A DNA stretch of 64,000 nucleotides from Trichobilharzia regenti. Taxonomy: Eukaryota; Platyhelminthes; Trematoda; Strigeidida; Schistosomatidae. Both the position numbers and the translations under genes were made by a program. Of this stretch, positions 48,280-60,019 are shown in pieces. The stretch is from assembly GCA_944472135.2 (NCBI GenBank), contig OX235265.1:94334984-94398983 (forward strand), in the 5' to 3' direction. The stretch's first letter is position 1; each line of letters begins with the position of its first letter. The notes beneath the pieces were generated by a model, which saw nothing but the letters and a program-made list of their open reading frames with translations, was not told where the DNA came from and did not search any database.

Positions 48280-49240
48280 AAACTAATGTTTAATTCTTGA
48301 GCTGTCAGAGCACCTTAAAGGGAATCCATCAGTCCGTAGTCATTATTTAAATTTTTAAACATTGTAATCAAGTCTACTCTCTGCCCACGATACAACGGGG
48401 GGAAGAGATTTAAACTGTTTAGTCTTCCGTAGTATGACAGACTAGTCATGCCAGGATTCATACGTTTTGCCTTCCTCTGAACCCTTTCTAGAATATATCA
48501 GTCCTCTCTAAGACAGGGACTGGTTACCTGGATACTGTTTTCCAGTCTAGGCTTCACCAGAAATGTATATAAGGAGGTGAACATATGTCTGGTGATTTTA
48601 TCAAATGTTCCCATAGTAATATTTAGAACAGCACATTTAAGCTTAAATGTGTGAGCAGAGACAGCTCACTGATATACAAAATAAATGAGAAAGGCCCGAC
48701 TCCAGTGCTTTGTGGCACTCCACTGTGTACTGTTGTCCAGGAGGAGAGTTCTTCATGGCCCTCTGCCTCCCATCTATGAGAAATTACCTAATCCAGTTTA
48801 CTAAACTTGCTTTGGTTCCAAGACCTCGGAAATACTTGAGGAGTCTTTTGTGAGGAACTTCATCAAAGGCTCAGCTGAAGCCAATGAAGACGTCATTGAC
48901 TGGCCTTCTGTTGTCCCTTGATTTGATTCAGCTTTTTTGCGGTGAGAAGAACTGAGAGGCATGAGAGGTTCCCTCGGAAGCCGTTTTGTGCTTTGAATAT
49001 CAGATTTTGTTCTCCAGACATGCCATGATAGCTTCCTCGCTGATTCTTTCCGGCCTCTTGTTTAGGTTGCTGGTGAGAATAACTGGCGTGTAGTTTGAGT
49101 GGGATTGTCTTTATCCTACTTTGTGGATCGAGGTTGAAATAGCGTCCTTCCAGTCTGACAGCAACAGCACATTTTGGGGAGATAGCTTGAAGATTGTAAC
49201 CAGTGGATCGGTTATACGGGGTGATAGCTTCTTGAGACGG
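48280..49240 (-). pseudogene. LINE (CR1/Rex-type) reverse transcriptase, heavily decayed
   Basis: Minus strand, in several frames: a WKDAISTSIHK start of RT, SNYTPVILTSNL, ISEEAIMACLE, AFDEVPHKRLL (motif A), STGVGPFSFILYIS (decayed motif B), FLVKPRLENSIQV, ERVQRKAKRMNPG and YYGRLNSLNL. The block order is that of CR1/Rex-type RTs (YRPVSLTS, AFDxVPH, GVPQGSVLGPLLF, LERVQRRATK). Many stops and shifts; the YADD motif was not found. Different subfamily from the other LINEs here. Confidence 0.75.
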
Positions 49241-49439
49241 TGTTTATGGTTCCTTACGTTCATGGGTGATCAACAAATTCTGATCATCTACAAAGGACTG
49301 CTCTGGATTCCTCCGAAAGACGTATGGACCAATGAGAGTAGCAAAGTTCATTTGGCATTCAAGTGCCAGATCATATGACACAGAGGGAATACCAGTCCTT
49401 ATAACTTGGATGCATACCACCCTTAGCGTCAAAATAACT

Positions 49440-51195
49440 AATGGGCTGAAATCTGAAATACACTGTCCCTTGGTGGCAGCTGTTTTTGACCCTTATTATG
49501 AATATGCAAGGCCTTTACCAGAATTATGTGTAAAATGTTCACCACATTACACAAATTTCTCGTTGGACCAAAGCAAGCAGGCTTCATTCCGGAAGCCACT
49601 TCTTGTATTAGGGAGGACTAACGTACGTGTGCCGAAGTCTGGTTCTGGAAATGGTTGTCAATGCAGTCGAAGATTGAACGATCAATTCATGGTTGTTTGC
49701 TCAAGACCAATTTCCACAATTTTCCCAGAGGCATCAATACTACAGTCATCGTCTCATCGGTCGCTGTTCAGAAAGAAGAGTAATAAACCGTCAGAAGTAA
49801 TATTGTGATTTATTATTGTAATATTTGTTCACAGACCTTAGTTATAACATTGTTTATATGTTGGTGTAACAATAAAGAATCCTCGAGTCAACAATTGGTG
49901 TTTTGGTTTTTTCGTCCGTTATTACTAAGCGTTTCTGAGAAACTTCAAGGAACAGCGTGAGTCCCAGCGTAGCAAGAGCTGGGCATTGACGGTTTACGAG
50001 GCGTGATTGACAATGGTGTTAAGTTTAGACCTTTTGCTATTACCTGTCGTTTTTCGAAACTAATGGAGAAATTGTTACAAAAACTTGTTGTCTCATGAAG
50101 CTTCTCAAATAATCCAAATCTGTTTGCCTAAACCAGGGTAGAAGTACTTTAGACCCTGATGTGTTTCATCACAACATAATATTCCTCCTTAGAAAATGGG
50201 GCCAAGTATGTCCGTTGTACGTTCCTTGATTACACATCTGCTTTCAACTCTGTACCTAGAGGCCTTTTGTTAAACAAGCTCAGCCTTACACAAACTGAGC
50301 CCTGGCTGCACTCTTACTTCTCCAATAGAATTCAGTACACGGTATATAATGGTGTAGCTTCCTCTCCTTTGCTTACTGAAGCTGGTGTTCCTCAGGGTGC
50401 TGTTCTCTCGCAGTTTCTTTTTTCTTCTTCTCACATGACTTACCTATCTGAGACGAAATTAACTTCGTCAAATATGCAGACGATCTGACTGTTTCGCTTC
50501 CCATTAAGTCTCAGTCAGACTGCTTCAAATTGAGTAGCTTCCTGTCGGACATCAGTCAGTGGTCTAAACTAAATGGCCTCATGTAGAATCCCTCAAAATG
50601 CCAGACTATTGACTTCTCCTTTAGGCACAAACGAGATTTACGAACACAAGTAGGCGCTCATGAAGCCTGTAGCATTGAGGGGACTAAAACTGAAACTAAG
50701 TCTAATGCGTAATACCTCGGATTAGTTCTATCTTCCGACCTTACTTGGTCATCCCATATCCATATGATTTCCAAGAAAGTGTTTCGTCTAACCTACTACA
50801 TTAAGAAACTCAGACTAACTGGGGTCACTCAACCTCTGCTTTCACAATTTGTCAACTCTCGTATCCTACCTATTCTACTTTACTGTTCCCTGTTAGTCTT
50901 CCCTGGGTTACTGAAAAAGGACTATACCATCCTGAGAAGGATGTTGAAGGTAGTTAGTAGGACTAGTGGTGTAAAACTCAGTCAGCTCGTCACTACGTTA
51001 GTAGATAAGCATCTGAATACATGCGAAAAACGGTCAAAAACCATACTCTCTGACTTCCAACACCACCTCTATTCCCAACTCTCTCTTTGCATCTCATCAG
51101 GTAAAACCAGAAATATGTATAAAATAATATATGCTCGTACAACCAAGTATAGAAACTCAACGATACCATATTTGGCTAGCCCGTGTTCTAAGTGA
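49440..51195 (+). pseudogene. CR1-like LINE reverse transcriptase, second subfamily, split by a solo LTR
   Basis: Plus strand. A frame before the LTR ends RTNVRVPKSGSGNG, and after it sequence resumes VKFRPFAITCRFSKLMEKLL. Then FLDYTSAFNSVPRGLL (motif A), EAGVPQGAVLSQFLF (motif B), INFVKYADDLTVSLP (motif C, in a shifted frame), YLGLVLSSDLTWSSHI, and a 143-residue C-terminal frame (50,764-51,195) with HLNTCEKRSKTIL. The catalytic Asp pair survives but several stops and shifts break the gene. Upstream of ~49,440 the endonuclease was not recognised. The C-terminus matches the fragment at 21,914-22,186. Confidence 0.85.
49656..50012 (+). repeat. Solo LTR of the BEL/Pao-like gag element
   Basis: 357 bp, TGTCAATGCAGTCGAAG ... 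GTGATTGACA, with a perfect 5-bp duplication ATGGT (49,651-49,655; 50,013-50,017). Excision rejoins the LINE frame (SGSGNG then VKFRPF). It belongs to the older subfamily (TTGTGATTT, AATAAAGAATCC) with the truncated copy at 16,014. Confidence 0.95.
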
Positions 51196-51479
51196 CAGAG
51201 ACAGTGTTAAGCGCGAAACCTATGACCTGCTTTGTTGTTAATAACATAATTTTGGCCCTTTTATTTCTCCCATATTCTCTCCTATTTGTATTCTATGGTG
51301 AACAACCTTCTTAAACATACTTAGCTACCTAAAGTTATTATCATTGGCTTACTTTTTTATTCTGTATTCTATTCCTTCTTTTGTTTATCTACTGGTCCCG
51401 ACTATAAAGGAGGGAGGGTGGCGCTAGCTGATCAAAAGATATGGTGGTGGTCACTAAGGTGAATCACCCCACTCTGCAG

Positions 51480-52400
51480 GAACAGCAATATGCAATTTGA
51501 AGGCTCGAGATATTTCTGATTTTTATGAGGGCTCAGATCTTCATCTTGAAAAAGATAATACTGAACACCTAGACGGATCATGCTTCTGCCTTTAAATATG
51601 TACCATTCGCTCAGCCTATTGTTGAGATGCGACCACGCGGGATCTGCACAGATTTATGGGGCATCTTATAAATTAACTTGCTATCCATTGTCAGATCTTT
51701 ACATACCACTCCACAATCTCTTGTCTCACTTATTTTCTAATAACGTCTTTACTTGATCCTAATTATATTCCATTAAACCTAACATTTTATAGCTCTTTAT
51801 GAATTTGATTCGACTTATTCTATTCCTACTCTCTGGAGGGTACGGTTGTGCACCAAATAGACAAAAGAGCATGAAATAAGGACAACTGGTTTGAAAATAA
51901 TTGTATTAAAGCCAAAAGTGGTCATGATAGTAGAAAATATATTGGTTTTATTATACATTGCAAATGAACATTGTCGGTCTAAGGATTAATTACTTCCGCA
52001 TTCTGTTTTCTATATAAATGTGTTTATTAACTATATATTTCACTCACTTAATCTATTACACTTTAATGTTTCACCTTAGCACTTTAACTTTTCTAAAACA
52101 GCTTCCAATCCCTTGTAAACGTTGTACTTACCTCATCATTGGTTGGTTATCGTATGCCTACAACCACGAGATGAAAACGAAACGAAGTCGATTTTCCCGC
52201 TCAACCTGGAGGACAACTGTACAATTCAATAACTATACGGCCTGGTTCAGACAATGAGTGTAATTATATATATGTATCAAATATTTAACTGTTGAAACAT
52301 TATTAACTTCTAGACAGTCTACGATTTGAGACTATATCATACTTGATCGTGACTGTAAAAATGGCATGCATTTTCATGTAAATTTATGTTTATATGAAAA
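51480..52400 (-). repeat. Inverted, older relic of part of the 3.6-kb segment
   Basis: Reverse complement of B1 from about 31,740 to 32,955 minus the 298 bp of solo LTR plus one TGGA. The lengths agree (about 920 against 1,215). It preserves the empty site (GCTATCCATTGTCAGATC near 51,685). Its left flank, 51,400-51,480, resembles the satellite block GGGAGGGTGG ... GGATATGATGGTGG near 3,150. Confidence 0.85.
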
Positions 52401-53292
52401 TAAAATTATTGTTATATTAGCACTATGAGTATTACAAAATTATCCTGACAATAGCCTTCATGTGATATTAGTTTTTGTGATTGTTTTTTTGTTCTGCAAT
52501 ATTAAAACTGACAATCTTGTTTGTGAACGCCGTTATCACCATCCTAAAACTTTGTATTATGCATGATTATTCACACTACCACAACAAACACTGAATTAGT
52601 GCTGACTATAAAAAAGCCTGAAATGTTCATTTTATGATTGTTTAGTGTAGTTCAATCAAATTAACTGATCATCTTGGCTACAAACATTCTTAAGAACATT
52701 TCATAACTTCTTGTGTGACTATAGCTGTTGCTGTTCACCACGCATAGATGTATCCTAGCTTCCACCACCAAATCCAATATATCCAATATCGTTTTTACGA
52801 GCTAGTATAAACCAATTTGATTTCTTTGTGCTCGCTTCTTCATTGTGAGGTATAGGTTCTTGATCTTCGGTAAACTTCTGCGTAGCTTGTCCCGCCACTC
52901 GACTGTCGTAGCTTTGGTTGACTCCAAAGGGAGTAGTGCTGGGATTAATTATATGTGGTTTGTAGTATGAGGTATGTTAAGACTGTTACTACTGTGATTG
53001 GAGTTGATCCTTTCGCCAGTTAGTCCTTCGGTATTGTCGACAAGAGAAAAGAGATAGTAATAATAATAATAGTAATAATAATAGATATAATTAGTGAAGC
53101 TATTCAGACTAAGAGACAGAAACGAAAATAGGAAACGTAACAACAGTCAGCTCATTAAGTTTGAAGAATAATATATATATCGGTAATAGTAATAATAATA
53201 ATAATAATAATAGTAATTATAATATTAATAAGTTGTCAGGAGAGTAAGACGGGAGAGAATGTAAAGAAGTAAAATGACGAGTTTAATTATCT
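52401..53292. other. AT-rich stretch with (TAA)n runs, no gene seen
   Basis: Imperfect (TAA/TAG)n runs at about 53,059-53,085 and 53,185-53,230. No protein similarity noticed. Confidence 0.5.
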
Positions 53293-53411
53293 NNNNNNNN
53301 NNNNNNNNNNNNNNNNNNNNNNNNNNNNNNNNNNNNNNNNNNNNNNNNNNNNNNNNNNNNNNNNNNNNNNNNNNNNNNNNNNNNNNNNNNNNNNNNNNNN
53401 NNNNNNNNNNN
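53293..53411. other. Assembly gap, 119 undetermined bases
   Basis: A run of N. The right side is LINE ORF1 sequence and the left side is (TAA)n, so the missing part of this LINE (all of ORF2) may be collapsed or lost in the gap. Its size may not be real. Confidence 1.
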
Positions 53412-54896
53412 GGATACGGGTGCACTAGACCGTTCCTGTTTTCATGCAAGGGGGGAGCCAGCACTAGTGGTACTAGTACTTTTCGTAAATATTAGTCCAT
53501 CGAAGGTCTTGGGTGGTCTGTATGCGATGGTTTTCGGGGATGTGGTGAGTCAAAAGGCCACCTTTAGGAAACATGCCTAGCCCACTTGTTCCTTGTTGTA
53601 GAGGTCCCTGGATCAAACTTTTGTCTATAGTAGCCATAGACTGGAGAGTTGTGTCGGGGTAGATGTATGCCTGCCCGTCGGGCTTCGACTTATTTTTAGG
53701 GTGCCCAGACATATAGCGTCTGTTGTGTCTATCGGACGAAGATTTGTTCGATGTTGGATGAATCGGCGGGTTACCTCTCTTTTAATTTACGTAAGATTTA
53801 TGGCGGTATGAGGGCTTATTCTGCTTCCCTAGTTTAGTGATATGATTGGAGTCGCTTAAGTTAATGTTATCTGGTTCGCTGCTGAGAAACCTATCAGTGA
53901 TGTGTTTGAGTACAGGTATTCTGGATGGCAGGGCTATTTTACTTCGTTTTGTATGCTCACTAATCTGAGTGCTGCTCGGAGAGGATATGCTTAATGCTAC
54001 ATGCTCGAGCTTAGCCTTTTGCTTCACGTTGGTAGTGGTATTGGCGGCTGATGGTGATGTGGCTAGCGAGCATAACTCTGAAGATGCATCTAAGTCTATG
54101 ACCGTAGTTGCTTCACCGTTGAGTTTACTAGGTAAATTTTTATTATTTAAGAGTATTTCATGTATGTCTGTACCATTAGGTTTACTCAAGTTTAAGGCGA
54201 CAGAGTCTTCTATAGGACATTCTGCTGTTACGTAAGTTTTTGCGACACTTGGTACACTTGCGCGGCTACGTCTTTGACATGGCGTTAGGTCATGGGCAAA
54301 TTTAATATTACCATAAGGTGTGGATGAACTAATTAACTTATTTGACGACTGAAATTTCCTAGCATCATTAGGACTACTGAATTTAAACAGCACAGGGCAA
54401 GTATACTTTCCTGATTTTTTCCTGAGTCTGATTAGGTGGCAATTCGCCGATGGCATGCCACACGCTTGGAGACATGTCACTTTGATTTTGTCTAGAGGCG
54501 TCCGATCAGGCAGATTGTAAGCGAGAACGTTGTACGACGACATGATTCGTTTAGTAACTTCACTGGCTATAAAGTCTAACATACGCTCAGATTTCAGCAG
54601 ACTTTCCGGATTAGCATCATGAGTTGGGTTACAAAGAAGCAGTAGTGGCTTAATGGTGTTTATATTCTCATTTACTTCCTTCACAGAGTTTCCTAGAGAT
54701 ATAAGGTCCAACTTATTTTGCTCAGCAGTTGCATATACCTCTGACAACAAGTCGGGAACAATGACTTCGGGGACACTGTTGAGGCTACGCAGAACGCACA
54801 GTGATGTACGTATCTTCTTAGCTGAGTGACCCAAACTATTCTTACGTATGGAAAGTACTCGTTTATTACGTTGTGCCATTGCTGAAAACTAATCAA
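53412..54896 (-). pseudogene. CR1-like ORF1, second copy, truncated by the gap
   Basis: Minus strand. The 365-residue frame from ATG at 54,879 to a stop at 53,782 opens MAQRNKRVLSIRKN and includes an acidic coiled-coil-like section (about residues 50-100), YNLPDRTPLDKIK, HLIRLRKKSGKYTC, PVLFKFSSPNDARKF, LTPCQRRS and a Ser/Thr-rich tail. The central block matches the ORF1 at 26,290. A further frame (53,473-53,712) may be its C-terminus after a frameshift or stop, or the start of the next ORF. This copy has the complete N-terminus, which is split or absent in the other one. Family role: RNA binding in CR1 retrotransposition. Confidence 0.75.
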
Positions 54897-55345
54897 TATG
54901 GTTTAAAGTTAAAACCGAGCTAAATCGAAAACGGGTATATGGAAAAATAGTATATCGAGTGGATATACAGATTAAGTACTACTATGGATACCGTATGGAA
55001 TTTTATTGCTTATAAATAAAAAATAAATTTACAAAGTACTAAAAAGTAAAATACAGAGTTTATAGGAACCAATTATCCTGTAAATTAATCCTGGTATGTA
55101 AACCACAAAATGATGAACTTCTCTACAGTTTTCTTTTCTGTGACGTTGTTCTAAAGTTACAATAAGGAGGATGAGCCCTGCGAGAGAGTGGATCCAAACT
55201 TGATAACTGGCGGTGATATATCTGCAGAATTGGAAGCTAGAGTAGCAGCCAATATAAGTTATAGTTGAGCAGTGGTATAATATCCACTACAATATTCCAG
55301 AAATCGACAAAAATATATCCACGTTATGGGGAGAGATTGTAACGT
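54897..55345. other. AT-rich stretch, possible LINE 5' UTR
   Basis: Upstream of the ORF1 start on the minus strand and bounded by arm 2 of the inverted repeat. No other feature seen. Confidence 0.35.
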
Positions 55346-55864
55346 TCGATTAGAATCTTCTATATCCCAAAACATTACCTTATTGTATTACTTCTCATAC
55401 TAAGTACTGAAAATTCCGCCAAGTCCTCACTTCTGCTTTCCCTCTTTAAAACACTTTCTACCATATTCGCAATTGACTCTCAAGCTTTTGTCACATGAAA
55501 CGGTAAAACAGAAGGCGTATGCAGTTTAGAAGTTAGGGTATATTTGCAGTTATCGACATAAAATATATGTACATCTTCCATTTTCAGACAAGGAAATTCT
55601 CAAAGTAATTCAGGGTTGCGCGCAGTGCACTAATAGTGTATTCATTACTATAATTATCCCGCGTAACTGCGAAGCTTCTGTCCAATTGCCGGTGAAGTTG
55701 CAGTTTCTCTCTGCAAGGTTCTTTTACTGAACTTTCACACAGCACAATACTTGGTAGTAACGGATCCCGCCAAAACCATCTGCTACACAGTCGAAGTACT
55801 TTGTCAACTAAAAGTATTAACTTTAATATTAGTAAGAGTTTGATTTATCTGTAAACTGAGGAAT

Positions 55865-56776
55865 TTAAGTGCGACACAGCAGCATATGCCGGGAAGGTGT
55901 TCTTGGTGCCTGAAAAATCCTGCAGGTACAAGTTCCATCGGTATAATCCACTTGGTGCAGGTAGATGTCGTCAGTTATGACAGCCATATCATCAGTATAC
56001 AACTCTATGTTCATTCGACGATTGCGGCTATAGTCCTTGGCAATTAACTTTGCGGCATAAGGAGTGAAGTTTCGTAATATCGACGTAATTGCTTCTGGCG
56101 CGTGGTACATATGAATCCGATAACTTCCGACGATGGCTTCAACACTCCGACGCTTCTCTGCGCGTTCACACCACTTATAGGCCTTGTACATTCATGCGTG
56201 TAGGAGATCTCTTCTGTTCAGATATCGTTATAGGTGACTGTGAGAGCTTTCAACTCTATTTCTGGTACTATTAAACAGCAATAGGGTATTCCGCATATAT
56301 ACAGCAGCGCACGTCTCTTTCTTAGGCACCCAGTAATGCCTGACATGGTTCCATACCCTGCGATCAACCGTCCTAATGACGCTAAGGTAGTGATGAAATT
56401 TAAATAGTTAGTAATCAATGCATTCTCATTTTAGGTGTCTCAGCCTCAACAAGACGATATAAAAACATGCGTACAAAAGGATTTCCAGTCTAAATGTATC
56501 AAGTATTAATTAACCTCACCTTACCTTCCTGCTGAAGGCCGAGCGTTGATATGGTTTATCCCCTGTTTGAAGTGGCACTTCCGGCGTAACCTTGATGGCA
56601 TTTGCGCGGTTTCGTTGATTCGAGTTGGAGCTAGTCGTCCAGGCAAACGCAGTAGACGCGATTCTGGTGCTTGTTTTGCTCTTGTTGGATGTATTTGTAT
56701 GAAAATTGTTGTTTGATATTGTTCTTGAGCAATTACTGATTGCCTGTGTGACAGGATGCTTAAGTAAATGGTTCAT
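55865..56776 (-). pseudogene. SWIM-zinc-finger protein (ZSWIM/MULE-like), arm 2 copy
   Basis: Minus strand. A 108-residue frame (55,865-56,191) is open to the end: YKAYKWCERAEKRRSVEAIV, LRNFTPYAAKLIAKDYSRNR, ELYTDDMAVITDDIYLHQVD, and the finger with C88-x-C90 and S100-R-H102. Serine again replaces the third zinc ligand, so the change predates the duplication. The upstream frame (56,516-56,776) matches the N-terminal frame of arm 1. The donor TAAGGTGAGG is kept, but the branch and acceptor region has changed. Less damaged than arm 1. ZSWIM and MULE relatives use this module for DNA or protein contacts; activity here is unlikely. Confidence 0.55.
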
Positions 56777-57365
56777 ACAATCATTATTTGGTGTACCGAG
56801 TAAGCTTTGCGTACATTTTGACGACTGTCATTCGATAAATTTCTTTGAAGTTTGGCGGAAACGTGTACTCGATCGTAAATTTCGCTATCAGCTATTATGC
56901 AGTACCTATTACTGTCGTGGTAACCGAAGAATATGGTTGATATCGAATTCGTCCATCCTTCCTCTCTTTTATGTGGTATTTTGATAGCTGAAGGTTAACG
57001 GAATGCATAGATACAAGCGAAAATTAGTGTTCACAAATGGGTAGAAACTGCAATATGTTTTACGATCACTTACAACATTCACTGTTTTCTGCCAAAATTT
57101 TTAAATGAGTTAAATGCACACTGTACCATCCTGGTAATTTGGTGGATTTGAATACCATTCTCGTGATCAGGTACGTAAAGACATATGAGCCGTACGTCAT
57201 TTTGTCCCATTATTTAGTTTGGTTTCATAAACTTCCGATTTTTATTATTGTCCTGACGCCATATAATTTGCGTTTGTTCGAAGTCAACTCGCAAAATTAT
57301 TTTGAAATCGCGTAGAAGTAGTGTCTGACATCTCTTAAAGCTATGGACGTAAGGTTTAGAAGCGG

Positions 57366-57712
57366 TTGCTGTATCCATTAGGGAGGGTTCGTCGATTTCT
57401 GCAAGTAAGGGCTACGCATCATATTCCTAAATGCCTTCAAAAGGAAAAGGAATCTTTAGAAGCTATTAATGGTGAGAACAGGAGCTCCAGCTCCTCTATT
57501 GCAAAATATCTCATAGAGACAGGACATAAAATTGACATTGGTACGTTTTTAAACCTATCTGTAAAACGTGTTTGGATTGCATCCTAAAGTTTGTGGAAGC
57601 TCAAGCGTGATTAGGAGGTTTAAACCACCTTCGTGAGTTCCAAAACTATTCGTCATCACACGAAACCTTCTTTGTTAAACTTCGTTTTGGTATCAGTCAG
57701 GATAGGTGTACC
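57366..57712 (+). pseudogene. Penelope-like GIY-YIG remnant in arm 2
   Basis: 73-residue frame with VRATHHIPKCLQ, SSSSIAKYLIETGHKIDIG and [13 protein letters not shown], then FVEAQ and IRRFKPPS in the next frames. Best preserved of the three copies (TGH intact). The RT part of a Penelope element was not found nearby. Confidence 0.6.
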
Positions 57713-58534
57713 AATACCTCTTGTTTGGTTAAGTGATCTTCATTGTCATTTTGAACTTCAATATGTGATTTTAATTACACCCAAATTTATTTTCTAACCT
57801 CTTAACTCTATTAATTTCATATGCATTCCTATGACAAGTCCATGCGTGACCAGATTGTCCAAAATGTGTTGCACAAATAAAACACTACACGACTCAGACG
57901 AATTACGTCATCTTATCACTTCGTCTAAGGATCCATTTGTGTCAAAAATAGTGACTGATGTAATCGCACATTGATATAAACTTTCATTAATTCTTACTGT
58001 GCTATCTCGTTAATATTATATTGGTAGTTATATTCATGTAAACATCCTGTGACCCTTGTTTTCTTTTTTAGCTAATTTGTAGTTGCAGTAACCTCGTGGG
58101 ATTCGTTGCTGAAGAAAGTGGTTTCCAGTATCGTTGATTTTGTATTTTTTGTTGAATCACCAATAAATGTATTCTCTATACCTAAAATAGACATTCTACT
58201 TGTCAATAGTCACTACTAAGTTTATAGAATGTTGTGAGCTACAGAGTTAGGGGGTTAGGGCCATGTGTTGTATTGAGTAGTGGGTTTAGAAGATACGTCC
58301 ACCCTTGAGGTATATCTTCGTCAATATGGATTACATTCTCGTTCTCGTGATAAATCTGTAAGCAGTAATTATTATCAGTGCCTATATTTCGTATGGATGG
58401 CATATAACGAAACGTACTAAATCAGTAGTAAAAGGTTGGAAATAACCGTCAAAATAGAAACAGGTGCTCATGTAAGTGAAACTGATTAAACGAAAGTTGA
58501 AACACCAAGTGGGTGATAAAGTTCATAGCATCGT

Positions 58535-58869
58535 TGTCAGCCACGTGTCGTAAACCGTTAATTCCCAGCTCTTGCTACGCTGGGACTCACGCCGTTCCTT
58601 GAAGTCTCTCAGAAACGCTTAGTAATAACGGACGCATAAACCAAAACACCGATTGGCGACTCAAGAATTCTTTATTGTAACACCAACATTCAGCCAACTT
58701 TAAAAATAAGCTTTACAACTAAGATTTCTGACGGTTTGCTACTGACTTCCTTCTGAACAGCGACCGATGAGACGATGACTGTCGTATCGATGCCCCCGCA
58801 AAAATATAGGGAAGTTGGGTTTGAGCAAACAACCATGAATTGATCGTTCAATCTTCAACTCCATTGACA
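58535..58869 (-). repeat. 3' LTR of gag element copy 3
   Basis: 335 bp on the minus strand, shorter than the 355-368 bp of other copies, with ends TGTCAATGG and GGCTGACA. It resembles the LTR at 16,014-16,368 in the other arm. Confidence 0.85.
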
Positions 58870-60019
58870 CTCCCCGGCAAAAAGCGGATCCATCCTTCTT
58901 TTCCATCACGACCAATACACGTTGACTTGGATGCCATTGCGAGAACCTGGGTCACACGGACAGAGCTGAAATGGAAAACAAACAGAAAAGCCAACACACA
59001 ACAAGCATACCCACAGCACAATCTCACACATCGCTGACGACCTGCGCCTCCAGACAGAGATCTCCTCTTGACATCTTGCAACACAATCGCCACTTGCTAG
59101 AATGACTCTTGCAGAATGCAACGTGACCATAGCACCACCTCGTGATACTCCACGCACGTCCTCTTATCTACTCATTACCAATTACCACTGAAATCGCTTG
59201 TCACTTATTCTGCCTCAGTTCTAGTAACGGTGACGTATGCGAGCCTCAGTCGTTTACACTCTTTCTCCCCGGCGTGTCGGACCGCAGCTAACAATTATCT
59301 CCGTGTGCATTTCATTCTCAGCAATAGCCTAGCCTCCCCGGCGTATACTACCCATCTGCTGTCTCTAACATCAATCAATTCATTCATGGATGTAGAAGAC
59401 TCGAAACAACTTCAGAAGTAATCACGACGAAAATTTTAACAAAATTATACAATAACAACAAGCTACGAAAACAACGAAAAAACACAATGAATCCAAAACC
59501 ACAAATTGAGAAGACACACCACAGGTATACACAAACAGTACAAACAAACTCGCAGATCGTGTCTCGATGGAATTCCTTTGAAAAATCGCAGGACCTACAC
59601 CAGTACGCCTACAACCCTTCACAGGTTGACCATTGTAAGTTGTGGAATGTCCAGACACAAACAAGATTAACCAACAATTACATCAATTGGAACTCACACA
59701 AGTATTTAACACAAACATATGTACAATCACTACAACAAATGTTGTGGATTCCGGCATGACAAACTACCCTTGAAGAACTGTGGGACTTACAGCAGTACGC
59801 CTACATTCCTTCTCAGGTTGATGATCCAAGTGGAAGTCGTCCGGACACAAACAGAATTACCAACAGCTAGATGGCAGACGATATCAATTCAGTGTATGCA
59901 ATATGAACATATGTACAAAATCACACACCAAGCACGTTGGGCTGCTCATTGATGCGCTACCCTTTGAAGAATTGTAGGACTTACAGCAGTACGCCTACAA
60001 CCCTTCTCAGGTTGACGCT

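Larger units (their letters stand above)
55346..58534. repeat. Large inverted repeat, arm 2
   Basis: 3,189 bp, reverse complement of arm 1 without its two later insertions. Both empty sites are present: one CCAG near 57,130 and an uninterrupted GATACTGG-type junction near 58,130. The outer end meets the LTR of element copy 3 exactly where arm 1 meets the LTR at 16,368. The arms lie about 34 kb apart. Confidence 0.9.
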
